Shown here in pieces: positions 38,322 through 46,422 of a DNA stretch of 64,000 bases (the stretch's first letter is position 1; the number at the start of each line of letters is the position of its first letter). The stretch covers positions 1,490,001-1,554,000 of the forward strand of contig NZ_CP090419.1 in NCBI RefSeq assembly GCF_032716425.1, in the 5' to 3' direction. Below the pieces are notes generated by a model. It did not search any database. It saw only the letters and a program-made list of their open reading frames with translations, and had not been told where the DNA came from. The position numbers and the translations under genes are program-made. This DNA comes from Pseudoalteromonas sp. N1230-9 (GTDB lineage: Bacteria > Pseudomonadota > Gammaproteobacteria > Enterobacterales > Alteromonadaceae).

Positions 38322-38942
38322 ATGAGTCAGTTTTTTCATATTCATCCAGATAATCCGCAACCACGCTTAATCAGCCAAGCGGTTGATATTATTAAGCAAG
38401 GCGGTGTTATTGTATACCCAACCGATTCGGGTTATGCACTTGGCTGCAACATTGGTAATAAGCAAGCAAAAGAGCGCATCGAACGTATTCGTGGCATTGA
38501 AAAACACCATAACTTTACCTTAGTTTGCCGCGACTTATCAGAGCTATCCACCTATGCTCGCGTCGATAATCAGTTATTCAGATTAATTAAAAATAACACC
38601 CCCGGGCCTTATACGTTCATCTTTAAAGGCACTAAAGAAGTACCAAAGCGTTTATTAAACGAAAAGAAAAAAACCATTGGTATTCGTGTTATCGAACACC
38701 CAATCACCTGTGCTTTATTGGCTGAATTAGGTGAACCGTTAATGTCGTGTTCTTTAATTTTACCAGGTGAGCAATATACTGAGGCTGATCCTGATGAAAT
38801 TCGCGATCGCATTGAAAAGCAAGTTGATTTAATTATTCATGGTGGTTATCTTCCTGAACAGGCAACCACAGTAATTGACTTATCAGATGATAGCATCGAA
38901 ATCTTACGTGTCGGTTGTGGTGATACCAAACCATTTGAGTAG
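38322..38942 (+). CDS. yciO: YciO, Sua5/YrdC-family protein
   Basis: This 206-residue protein has the Sua5/YrdC/YciO fold: GGVIVYPTDSGYALGCNIGNKQAKERIERIRG for nucleotide/threonine binding, TIGIRVIEHPITCALLAELGEPLMSCSLILPG, and a C-terminal DLSDDSIEILRVGCGDTKPF. YrdC makes threonylcarbamoyl-AMP for tRNA t6A; the YciO paralogue's main role is less certain. AGGAG precedes the ATG. It is in a run rnm-yciO-scpA with 8-9 base spacings. Confidence 0.93.
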   Translation: MSQFFHIHPDNPQPRLISQAVDIIKQGGVIVYPTDSGYALGCNIGNKQAKERIERIRGIEKHHNFTLVCRDLSELSTYARVDNQLFRLIKNNTPGPYTFIFKGTKEVPKRLLNEKKKTIGIRVIEHPITCALLAELGEPLMSCSLILPGEQYTEADPDEIRDRIEKQVDLIIHGGYLPEQATTVIDLSDDSIEILRVGCGDTKPFE

Positions 38943-38950
38943 AGACTTCA

Positions 38951-39787
38951 TTGACTAGCCCAGAGCTTGACGCGTCAGATAATTTGCAAGAGCCAGTACA
39001 GCAAAAGCTGCCACTGGCTTTTTTGCATGGCAAAGCGGTGGTCGATAAACCTGAAGATTTATACATTCCGCCCGATGCGCTAGAGATCATTTTAGAAACC
39101 TTTGAGGGTCCTCTCGATTTACTTCTGTATTTAATCAAAAAACATAAACTCGATGTGCTAGAGCTCTCAATTTTTAGTATTACTGAGCAATACGTGAGTT
39201 ATGTTGAAATGATGAGCGAGTTTCAGCTTGAACTGGCTGGTGAATACCTTGTGATGGCAGCGTTATTAGCACAAATTAAATCACGATTATTATTACCAAA
39301 ACATGAAGAGCTTGAAGAGGAAGAAGACCCACGAGCTGAGCTTGTCAGACGTTTACAGGAATACGAACAATTTAAAAAAGCCGCCGAAAATCTTGATGAA
39401 ATTCCTCGCGAAGGACGCGATATCTTTGTTGCCGAAGCACTGGTGCCAGAATTCAGTGAACGTGAGGTACTGTTACCTGATGTTGACATGAAAGACTTGT
39501 TAGTTGCGCTAAGCGAGGTTATGGCTAGGGCCAAAACATTTGAACACCATCATATTACCGCAGAGGCTTTATCAACCCGTGAGCGCATGAGCTTAATCTT
39601 AGATAAGCTCTCAGAGGCCCAATCACAGCTGCCTTTTAGTACTCTTTTTACCATAGTAGAGGGCAGAAGTGGTGTTGTTGTTAGCTTTATCGCTATGTTA
39701 GAGCTGGTGAAAGAAAACCTGATCAGCTGTTTTCAGGTAGATGCCAATAGTCAGATTTATGTTGGTTTGGTGGAAGAAAGCGAATAG
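38951..39787 (+). CDS. scpA: Segregation and condensation protein A
   Basis: ScpA is the kleisin that joins ScpB and an SMC protein in chromosome condensation. The 278-residue protein has the kleisin core FEGPLDLLLYLIKKHKLDVLELSIFSITEQYVSYVEMM, EYLVMAALLAQIKSRLLLPKHEELEEEEDPRAELVRRLQEYEQFK, and a C-terminal winged-helix region (PFSTLFTIVEGRSGVVVSFIAMLELVKENLI). The start is TTG. The usual next gene, scpB, does not follow: 144 bases later a GIY-YIG gene begins. Confidence 0.95.
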   Translation: MTSPELDASDNLQEPVQQKLPLAFLHGKAVVDKPEDLYIPPDALEIILETFEGPLDLLLYLIKKHKLDVLELSIFSITEQYVSYVEMMSEFQLELAGEYLVMAALLAQIKSRLLLPKHEELEEEEDPRAELVRRLQEYEQFKKAAENLDEIPREGRDIFVAEALVPEFSEREVLLPDVDMKDLLVALSEVMARAKTFEHHHITAEALSTRERMSLILDKLSEAQSQLPFSTLFTIVEGRSGVVVSFIAMLELVKENLISCFQVDANSQIYVGLVEESE

Positions 39788-39931
39788 TTTTAAATGAACG
39801 AGCTGGAGTCTATTCTTTGCAATAATTTACGATATTTTTCCCAATCGAAGCTTATAGAAATAAGAGTATTATTTACGGAAACGGGGAGTGTATCCGTATG
39901 TTAAATTACTATTTTTCAGAGAGGCGAAGTT

Positions 39932-40321
39932 GTGAAAAGTCAAATGCGTTTAATAAAAAATGCAATGGAATATGAAGGTTTAGAGAGTATAACCGAGCTG
40001 GATAAAGGAATTCGAGGTATTTATGTTTTATATAAACGACGTGGTTTTAAAAACGATTCTTCACATCATTATGATGTCGTATACGTAGGTATGGCTAGGC
40101 GTAGTGTTAGGTCAAGACTAAAAACACACCTAAAAAATAAAGAAAGTTTGTGGTCTCATTTTTCAGTATTTGGAGTATGGGATAATATAACAGATATTGA
40201 AATTGAAGAACTAGAGGGGTTATTCCGTCATTTATATCGTTTCGACAGTAATGCCAACGCCTTAAATGTACAAAGATCTTATCAACCATTAAAAACAATT
40301 GTTGAGACTGATTGGGTATAG
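39932..40321 (+). CDS. Stand-alone GIY-YIG domain protein
   Basis: This 129-residue protein consists mostly of one GIY-YIG nuclease-like domain: GIYVLY at 29-34, VVYVGMARRSVRSRLKTH at 49-66 including the YIG-equivalent YVG and conserved Arg/His, and an acidic EIEELEGLFRHLYR that may provide the metal-binding Glu. It lacks the UvrC or homing-endonuclease domains. The start is GTG with GAGG upstream. It lies directly after scpA in the place normally taken by scpB, with lower GC content than its neighbours, so it may be acquired DNA. Confidence 0.75.
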   Translation: MKSQMRLIKNAMEYEGLESITELDKGIRGIYVLYKRRGFKNDSSHHYDVVYVGMARRSVRSRLKTHLKNKESLWSHFSVFGVWDNITDIEIEELEGLFRHLYRFDSNANALNVQRSYQPLKTIVETDWV

Positions 40322-40388
40322 ATAAAAAAGTTAAACACTCCAAAACTCGTTGGTAGGTGTAACGTTGAACCCTTTAGTAGGTAATACA

Positions 40389-40805
40389 ATGAAACAGAAT
40401 ATTGTTCATATTGCTTTGGTCGTGAAAGATTATGATGAAGCTATCGATTTTTATGTAAATAAACTTAAGTTTGAGCTTCTGGAGGATACCTATCAACCAG
40501 AACAAGACAAACGTTGGGTGGTTGTTGCTCCGCCAAATTCTCATGGTGTGACCTTGTTACTTGCCAAAGCGTCGAAGCCTGAACAGCATGACTTTATTGG
40601 CAACCAGAGTGGAGGAAGAGTATTTTTATTTTTAAATACAGACGATTTTTGGCGAGATTTTAAGCGCATGAAATCAATTGGCATTAAATTCGTCCGAGAA
40701 CCAGCTGAACAGGACTATGGAACCGTAGCTGTTTTTGAAGATCTGTATGGAAACCTATGGGACCTTCTTCAGTTGAATCCCGACCACCCAATGGCAAAAA
40801 GATAA
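40389..40805 (+). CDS. VOC family protein (glyoxalase/bleomycin resistance-like)
   Basis: This 138-residue vicinal-oxygen-chelate protein has two beta-alpha-beta modules: IVHIALVVKDYDEAIDFYVNKLKFELLEDTY with the first metal His, and GGRVFLFLNTDDFWRDFKRMKS...YGTVAVFEDLYGNLWDLLQ with the typical FxDxxGNxW ending. The substrate is unknown. ATG 40389 (AGTAGG upstream) gives family length; the frame extends to 40350 without a better start. Confidence 0.85.
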   Translation: MKQNIVHIALVVKDYDEAIDFYVNKLKFELLEDTYQPEQDKRWVVVAPPNSHGVTLLLAKASKPEQHDFIGNQSGGRVFLFLNTDDFWRDFKRMKSIGIKFVREPAEQDYGTVAVFEDLYGNLWDLLQLNPDHPMAKR

Positions 40806-40937
40806 CACTGAAATACGAATAAAATTTTAATAATAGTGTAAATATAAGCACTGTCAGTCTTTTCTAATAAATCACTAGGAATAGTTTTTGTGTTTTAAAG
40901 GTCATTTAATGAGTCTTTAAACTCACAAGAGCATATC

Positions 40938-41303
40938 GTGATCAAATCAATTCTATTTTTAAAGGTCGCATTTCACAAAAGAACCTTAGTTACTGGTTTT
41001 AAGACTGCCCTTATTGTGGGTATTTTCTTAAACATAATTAATCAAGGCGATCTCATTCTAAGTATGAAATTAGCCGATGTTCATTGGCTCAAACTAGCAC
41101 TGACCTTTTGTGTACCATTTTTCGTGTCTGTGTATTCTGCAACAATAGCACGTTTAAGGTTTGACCCAGGAACAAGAGTATGGGTTGAAGCGCAGTTAAG
41201 CTGTGGCAAATGTAATAAGGTGTCGTTGCATGTACTCAAAAATCACTTAGTTGGTGAATGTAGTAAATGCAGAGACGAAACGCTTTGGCACAAAAACCAT
41301 TAA
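40938..41303 (+). CDS. NrtS-like membrane protein with C-terminal zinc ribbon
   Basis: This 121-residue protein has two hydrophobic segments (about 20-35 and 50-70) with GFKTALIVGIFLNIINQGDLIL and LKLALTFCVPFFVSVYSATIA, which fit the short NrtS nitrate/nitrite transporter family as I recall it. A C-terminal extension carries two CxxC pairs (Cys89/92 and Cys108/111), likely a zinc ribbon, not part of typical NrtS. The start is GTG with AAGAG upstream. The function is inferred from family resemblance only. Confidence 0.7.
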   Translation: MIKSILFLKVAFHKRTLVTGFKTALIVGIFLNIINQGDLILSMKLADVHWLKLALTFCVPFFVSVYSATIARLRFDPGTRVWVEAQLSCGKCNKVSLHVLKNHLVGECSKCRDETLWHKNH

Positions 41304-41440
41304 CACTTTCTATGCAAGGGAAGTTATATCGCTGTGTAAATATGTGCGTAAATGCACAGATGATGTTTGTTTAACGCTATTTTAATTGCAAATAAGCTAG
41401 GCTATTCTATCAGTAGGAATAGCGATTTTCGGAAAAGAGT

Positions 41441-41992
41441 ATGTTAAGCAACACTAAAACCAGCTACGGGTGGGTAGCAATTGCACTTCATTGGTTAATG
41501 GCTCTTGGGGTGTTTGGCCTGTTTGGCTTGGGTGTCTATATGGTTGAGCTAACTTATTATGATGCTTGGTATAAAGGCTCCCTTGATTTACATAAAAGTG
41601 TAGGGATTACCTTGGCTGCTGTTTTACTTTTTCGCTTTGGTTGGCGGTTACTCGGTACACAACCTGAGCCGATATCTAATACTAAAACTATGAACTTTAT
41701 TGCTCACTCAGTACATAAAATAATTTATTTATTACTTATCGTCATTGTTATAACGGGTTATTTAATCTCGACAGCAGATGGACGTGCTATTGACGTATTT
41801 AATTTATTTGCTGTACCCGCGTTGCCAGGTTCAATTGCTAATCAAGAAGATATTGCAGGTGAAATTCACTTTTATGCCACATACGGGCTAATAGGTGTTG
41901 TTGTTTTACATGCATTAGGGGCACTAAAACATCATTTTATCGACAAAGATAAAACCTTAACTAGAATGATCAAACCACTAAAGGATGATTAA
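41441..41992 (+). CDS. Cytochrome b561
   Basis: This 183-residue membrane b-type cytochrome has four membrane helices with heme-ligand histidines in [55 protein letters not shown] and [25 protein letters not shown]. CybB-type proteins transfer electrons from quinol, for example to superoxide. The stop is one base before the YceI start; the cytochrome b561-YceI pair is a common operon. GGAAAAGAG precedes the ATG. Confidence 0.93.
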   Translation: MLSNTKTSYGWVAIALHWLMALGVFGLFGLGVYMVELTYYDAWYKGSLDLHKSVGITLAAVLLFRFGWRLLGTQPEPISNTKTMNFIAHSVHKIIYLLLIVIVITGYLISTADGRAIDVFNLFAVPALPGSIANQEDIAGEIHFYATYGLIGVVVLHALGALKHHFIDKDKTLTRMIKPLKDD

Positions 41993-41993
41993 T

Positions 41994-42572
41994 ATGAAAA
42001 AGTTACTTTTAAGCACGGCATTAAGTGCGGCGTTATTTTCTACTGCAAATGCGAATGCAGCAGACTATGTGATTGATACAGACGGTGCCCATGCATTCGT
42101 TACTTTTAAAATTAAACACTTAGGCTATAGCTGGCTGCATGGCCGTTTTAACACTTTTTCAGGTGATTTTAGCTACGATGATAAAAAACCTGATGCCTCT
42201 AAAATCAATGTAACGATTGAAACAAAGAGTATTGATTCTAACCACGCTGAACGTGATAAGCATCTACGTGGTAAAGACTTTTTAAATGTAGATAAGCACC
42301 CAACAGCGACGTTTAAAAGTACTTCAATTAAATTTGATGAAGAGGGTGATGAAGCTGATGTAACGGGTGAATTCACTTTAAATGGCGTCACTAAAACGAT
42401 TACCTTTGAAATTGATAAAATAGGTGAAGGTAAAGACCCATGGGGTGGTTACCGTGTTGGTTTTGAAGGTGAAACAAGCCTAAAACTTGCTGATTACGGT
42501 ATTGATTACAACCTTGGACCTGCATCTACACATGTGGATATTGGTTTATTTATTGAAGGTGTTCGTAAGTAA
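41994..42572 (+). CDS. yceI: YceI family periplasmic protein
   Basis: This 192-residue secreted protein has a signal peptide ([22 protein letters not shown]) and a lipocalin-like YceI beta-barrel that binds isoprenoid chains. Signature stretches are [45 protein letters not shown] and [13 protein letters not shown] 41994, 8 bases after AAGGA, is preferred to ATG 41985. It is co-transcribed with cytochrome b561. Confidence 0.94.
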   Translation: MKKLLLSTALSAALFSTANANAADYVIDTDGAHAFVTFKIKHLGYSWLHGRFNTFSGDFSYDDKKPDASKINVTIETKSIDSNHAERDKHLRGKDFLNVDKHPTATFKSTSIKFDEEGDEADVTGEFTLNGVTKTITFEIDKIGEGKDPWGGYRVGFEGETSLKLADYGIDYNLGPASTHVDIGLFIEGVRK

Positions 42573-42582
42573 CATTATTTTA

Positions 42583-42609
42583 AAAGTGCCGCTTAATGGG
42601 CGGCACTTT
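42583..42609. terminator. Bidirectional hairpin (yceI / binding-protein gene)
   Basis: AAAGTGCCGC and GCGGCACTTT flank a 7-base loop that contains the stop codon of the converging gene. T-runs are short on both sides. Confidence 0.75.
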
Positions 42610-43456
42610 CATTTCTATCCTTAAGCCTTTTCTCTAAAATTGGTTTTAAATTATCTGGTAACCAGCGCACTAAAATGTCGTGATAATCTTGCGTATGTGC
42701 GATTTTTTCTAACGCAATATCGAGTTCACTAATTATCTGGCGACCTTGTTCATTATTAGTGCAACCAATAAACCCTTCACTCAGCTTAGGTGCCTCTGTC
42801 AGAGTGAGCTGGGTTAGTTTGTCTTCAAAGTCCATTGAGTGAGCCAGATAATAGTGCTCACTGGGATAACCCAATAGAATATCGATACGTTTTTTGCTTA
42901 ACATGTAAGTAAGGCTCGCTAAAGTATCACTGCCTGGGCGAAATATTATATTTGCATCATGATTGGTGTTTATAACGTCATCAATACTTTTACCAAACGA
43001 GCGGCTCATAGATACCCCAAGTGCAAGGTGCTTCTCATTTAACAGAGCTTTTAAAGAAATTGCTTTACTAGGGTCTAAATCGAGCGCTTTAATTAGCTCT
43101 TTTCTTATGGCTATTGATGGAGATAATCCAATTGTTGATGTGTGAGAGCTAAAAGCAATGTGCTGTTTACGGTGCTCATTCTGATATAACGACAACATGC
43201 AATAATTATTTTGCGGATTCGAAAGTTCGTGTATTGCTCGACTTGACGGATAAAGAGTATGTGTGAATCGATAATCTGGTAACGCTTTTTCAATCATTTT
43301 CATGACGCTTTCATCACGCCCGCTACCTTCATAGCGGTCATTCATGATGTAATAGGGCGCAAAATCAACGACTACCCATTGAATGGTTTTGGTTTGTTTT
43401 TCGGCAAATGAAGCTGCGCAAAAAAAGAATAGTAAAAGAACACTAGCACGGCGCAT
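42593..43456 (-). CDS. Periplasmic substrate-binding protein (SBP_bac_3-like)
   Basis: This 287-residue protein has a signal peptide (MRRASVLLLFFFCAASFA) and a type II periplasmic-binding fold: IQWVVVDFAPYYIMNDRYEGSGRDESVMKMIEKAL at the start, ALNEKHLALGVSMSRSFGKSIDDVI and DTLASLTYMLSKKRIDILLGYPSEHYYLA later. It resembles orphan transporter-substrate-binding proteins common in marine gammaproteobacteria; no transporter genes are adjacent, so it may serve sensing or an unlinked system. Confidence 0.8.
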   Translation of the reverse strand: MRRASVLLLFFFCAASFAEKQTKTIQWVVVDFAPYYIMNDRYEGSGRDESVMKMIEKALPDYRFTHTLYPSSRAIHELSNPQNNYCMLSLYQNEHRKQHIAFSSHTSTIGLSPSIAIRKELIKALDLDPSKAISLKALLNEKHLALGVSMSRSFGKSIDDVINTNHDANIIFRPGSDTLASLTYMLSKKRIDILLGYPSEHYYLAHSMDFEDKLTQLTLTEAPKLSEGFIGCTNNEQGRQIISELDIALEKIAHTQDYHDILVRWLPDNLKPILEKRLKDRNESAAH

Positions 43457-43526
43457 CTTACTACCTGTTAATAGTTAAAAATATAAGTGTAGCAGGGTTT
43501 TAGCTCAATGCAGAGAAGTAAAAACT

Positions 43527-43552
43527 AAAACGCCAGCAGAGCTGGCGTTTTT
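43527..43552 (-). terminator. Terminator after the small protein gene
   Basis: On the minus strand AAAAACGCCAGC-TCT-GCTGGCGTTTT, with arms AACGCCAGC/GCTGGCGTT and T-run. It lies 4 bases after the stop codon of the 55-residue gene, and also works in the other direction. Confidence 0.82.
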
Positions 43553-43556
43553 CGGT

Positions 43557-43724
43557 TTAGTTGGCTTTTAGCCATTTTACAAATTGGCGGGCATCACTGG
43601 CCTTTTGAAAAATGGCGTTTTTCAAGCCTTGCGTGTCACTAAAAATTACACGCTGTTTGTTAACCGATATTGACTGCACTGGGTGTGCAATTTGGATCAG
43701 AGACCCATTGTATTTATATGACAT
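43557..43724 (-). CDS. Small uncharacterised protein, 55 residues
   Basis: A 55-codon frame begins MSYKYNGSLIQIAHPVQSIS and ends FVKWLKAN. GAGTGAG lies about 8 bases before the ATG and an intrinsic terminator follows the stop directly, which together make a real gene likely. The product is basic and soluble, with a predicted beta N-terminal half (SVNKQRVIFSD) and a helix (ASDARQFVKWLKA). I do not recognise a family. It is monocistronic, upstream on the same strand as the binding-protein gene but separated from it by the terminator. Confidence 0.68.
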   Translation of the reverse strand: MSYKYNGSLIQIAHPVQSISVNKQRVIFSDTQGLKNAIFQKASDARQFVKWLKAN

Positions 43725-44140
43725 AATAAAACTCACTCTTTCTGTTTGTCAGATTCTGTAGAGCTTTAAAGGCAGTTAAAAATACAGTCTGACATTTGTT
43801 GTCTTGCGTACAGTGTTGACTAAGTTTGTGACAGTTTGGTGATAATTTTGAAATTCATCAAATTGTCATTTGGTAACACGACATCGCAAGTATTTATACG
43901 AATATGCGGGAATTACTGGATCAAGGTAAGGGGTTAACCGCGAGGTTTCTAAAAACCTGAAAGATAGACTACTTCACGAATGTTTTTTACGCAAGTTTTA
44001 TTTTTAAAATAAATCTACTTTAAATATTGGCTTTTAATGTAGTGCTATAACCGAGTTATTTTTAAGGTGAAGTGCTCGTTTACTCAAGCTATAAAAGACA
44101 AGCAAATAGACGTATTTACTTGTCTTTTAAGTATTTGCTG
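43725..44140. other. 416-base gap without a confident gene
   Basis: This interval contains the upstream region of the 55-residue gene and a terminator at 44093-44128. A short frame at 43904-43960 (MRELLDQGKGLTARFLKT) has no clear ribosome-binding site, and a small hairpin AGGTTT/AAACCT lies within it. A small RNA is possible but nothing specific is recognised. Confidence 0.4.
44093..44128. terminator. Terminator after the 44141 lipoprotein gene
   Basis: Arms AAAAGACAAG and CTTGTCTTTT with an inner stem AAATA/TATTT and one mismatch. It ends 12 bases downstream of the lipoprotein gene stop. Confidence 0.8.
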
Positions 44141-44575
44141 TTAGTTAAGTATTTTAATTTGCTCAACTGAAGATACGTCTACATGAGTTTGGTAATAGTA
44201 TTTATTTGTAGCTCGTCCTTGTGAGATGAAGTCTATTATGACGCGCTTTGCTTCGCCCGTAACTTCTATCTCTTTATCAATAAAAAATGTCTCAGGGGAT
44301 TCACCAAATTTTTTAGTGAACTCAGGTACAACTTTGTAGTTTAAGGCAACTGTAATTGATCTTCTATCACGGTAATCTTCTTCAGTATTTAAAAAAACGT
44401 CACCCCTGTGTTTTCCGGCTGCTTTAATATGAAATTTAAATATGCCTTTAACACTGTCTGGCGCACTCGCTTCACTTAAAGCAATCACGTCCATTGTATT
44501 ACTGGTATCTATACGTGATGGTGATGAACTGCACGCAGCCAGTGCTAATGTAGAGAGTAAAAGTAAGTATTTCAT
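44141..44575 (-). CDS. Hypothetical lipoprotein
   Basis: This 144-residue protein has lipoprotein signal MKYLLLLSTLALAAC with lipobox LAAC and a Ser-rich linker (SSSPS). The remainder is a predicted beta-rich domain (GIFKFHIKAAGKHRGDVFLNTEEDYRDRRSITVALNYKVVPEF; KEIEVTGEAKRVIIDF). It looks like a small OB-like or NTF2-like envelope domain but I do not recognise the family. It is a single gene with a terminator. Confidence 0.68.
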   Translation of the reverse strand: MKYLLLLSTLALAACSSSPSRIDTSNTMDVIALSEASAPDSVKGIFKFHIKAAGKHRGDVFLNTEEDYRDRRSITVALNYKVVPEFTKKFGESPETFFIDKEIEVTGEAKRVIIDFISQGRATNKYYYQTHVDVSSVEQIKILN

Positions 44576-44848
44576 ATTTAACTTCCTTGTAAGTGTTTAA
44601 ATTGTATGTATTGGGTACAAATCGGCAGTTAGAGTAATTGTTCAATATGTCAAAAGCAACAGGGTTATCTTTATTTTTTAATTAGTTTTATGTAGTAGTC
44701 AGTAAAGGTCTCTACAGTCTTTCAAGTTAATTCATATCAATTTGAAGGGGATAGCTTGCTCAGGTTTAATATAGCTGGATGTTTTTTTGAAACAGGCGTA
44801 TTCTAATCGGGACAATAAAAATAATAGTTTTAAGAAAGAAGTAGATTC

Positions 44849-45424
44849 ATGAATTACCTCTTGGTAACAGACATTTTTGGTAAAACTGCTCACCTAACAC
44901 AGCTTGCCTTGCAGCTTAAAAATCGAGTTAGAATGTGTGACCCATACATGGGGCAAATACAGTTGCCAACAAATGAATCAGCCCAATATCAGCACTTTTT
45001 GAATGAGTGTGGGCATGATACCTATTTTGAGCGTGTCCATTTTACATTAACAACAATAAAACGTCCTACAACGATTATAGCTTTTAGTGCAGGGGCATCA
45101 GCAGCCTGGCGAGCACAAGCTGAATTAGACAACCCTTTTATAAAACAGCTTATTGCTTTTTATCCATCGCAAGTGAGACATCACCTTTCGTTAAATGCGA
45201 ACATACCTTGTCGATTTATTTTTCCTCATAGCGAAGCACATTTTGATATTGCGCCAGTGGTTGCAGCTTTAAATGAAAAGGACAGGGTAGAGTGTAATGT
45301 AAGTCAATATGCTCATGGTTTTATGAATGCTTTATCTGAAAATTTTGATTTAAATGCTTATAAGTATTTTACCTCGCACTTGCTAGCAATTGAGACAAGC
45401 TCAGCGCAATCAATACCTAATTAG
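44849..45424 (+). CDS. Alpha/beta hydrolase fold protein
   Basis: This 191-residue protein has a small alpha/beta hydrolase (dienelactone-hydrolase-like) layout: MNYLLVTDIFGKTAHLTQLALQL at the first strand, putative nucleophile Ser in IIAFSAGASAAWRA, Asp in EAHFDIAPV, and His in SQYAHGFMNAL. The nucleophile elbow departs from strict GxSxG. The substrate is unknown. It lies 47 bases upstream of the acetoacetate-decarboxylase-like gene in the same direction, so a shared pathway is possible. Confidence 0.68.
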   Translation: MNYLLVTDIFGKTAHLTQLALQLKNRVRMCDPYMGQIQLPTNESAQYQHFLNECGHDTYFERVHFTLTTIKRPTTIIAFSAGASAAWRAQAELDNPFIKQLIAFYPSQVRHHLSLNANIPCRFIFPHSEAHFDIAPVVAALNEKDRVECNVSQYAHGFMNALSENFDLNAYKYFTSHLLAIETSSAQSIPN

Positions 45425-45471
45425 AAAATCTGGTCTATAGTCATTACTAAATAATAATTAAAGTAATTACT

Positions 45472-46413
45472 ATGTCTACAAATCAAACATACAGCCACTT
45501 TTTATCTAACCCTGTAGCTAAACCTCCATGCAGAATGCTCAATGCGAGCATGTATGGCTTTTTTGTTTCCGCTTCTGAGCAAAAAATGCAGCAGTATGTC
45601 GATGCCACGCTTAATACACTTGCCAATGACTCGACAACGTTTAATGTTTTAGGGGAAACCTGCTTACTCACATTCACCGATATAGAAAAAATATCGTCAC
45701 TTGCAGCACCGTTTTCTGAACATGGCTGGATGCAAGAAACGGATATTATCATTTGGTTGCCCGTCGCTAAAATGTTAGATGGCGATATTAGCTACCTGTA
45801 TTGGTACCCTGCATTTATTAGTGTGAATAATGTTTATGCACTGATCAATGGTCGTGAAACGTGGGGATACAATAAATATCTGTGTGACTATGAAATGCCC
45901 AATAACATTGATGATAGCGGGCGATTCTCGGTTTCCTTGCAGTGTTTTGATAAGTTTTCGCCTGACTCCATGTTAGCTCAGCATGAGTTGCTCACTATCA
46001 CGCGAGTGATAAAGCAAAAGCCCGAGAGTTTGTTAGATAATGTGGAGCAATTTGCAGAGCGTGTCGCCTCGGTTTTAAGTGATGACTATAAAGGGATTGA
46101 TTTATCCCTGTTAAAGCAATTACTTGATGGTTTCATTCATCCTCAAATGGACCAAATTTTATACAAACAATTTCCTGATGGTGAGGGTGAAAATTCTGTT
46201 TACAAAGCCGTTGTCCACTCACCTTCAGTGATAAAAAAAATTCATCAGCTAACGCTTTTAAAAAATGATTACAGCCTCGATGTTAATTTTTTAGCGAGCT
46301 TTCCACTAAACGATATGTTTGGTATTGCTCTTGGTAAGCAAGCCGTACACCTACCGTTTTACGTCAGCATGGACTTTGATCAACTTGGCGCAACTGAAAT
46401 TTTATCTGCGTAA
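45472..46413 (+). CDS. Acetoacetate decarboxylase-like protein
   Basis: This 313-residue protein resembles the acetoacetate decarboxylase superfamily: YWYPAFISVNNVYALINGRETWGYNKYLCDYEMP corresponds to the (GRE)xxGxxK region carrying the Schiff-base lysine, and a beta-rich core follows. Superfamily members include dehydratases and aldolases as well as decarboxylases, so the reaction is not settled. It precedes the FAD oxidoreductase gene by 9 bases, so the two are almost certainly co-transcribed. Confidence 0.7.
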   Translation: MSTNQTYSHFLSNPVAKPPCRMLNASMYGFFVSASEQKMQQYVDATLNTLANDSTTFNVLGETCLLTFTDIEKISSLAAPFSEHGWMQETDIIIWLPVAKMLDGDISYLYWYPAFISVNNVYALINGRETWGYNKYLCDYEMPNNIDDSGRFSVSLQCFDKFSPDSMLAQHELLTITRVIKQKPESLLDNVEQFAERVASVLSDDYKGIDLSLLKQLLDGFIHPQMDQILYKQFPDGEGENSVYKAVVHSPSVIKKIHQLTLLKNDYSLDVNFLASFPLNDMFGIALGKQAVHLPFYVSMDFDQLGATEILSA

Positions 46414-46422
46414 GGGAAGAGT

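Noticed and set aside
39794..39904. 36-codon frame after scpA as a scpB remnant
   Set aside because: Resemblance to the ScpB N terminus is too weak for a pseudogene call; kept only as a comment in a finding.
40107..40343. Minus-strand frame across the GIY-YIG gene
   Set aside because: No start signals or family resemblance; the plus-strand frame has the GIY-YIG motifs.
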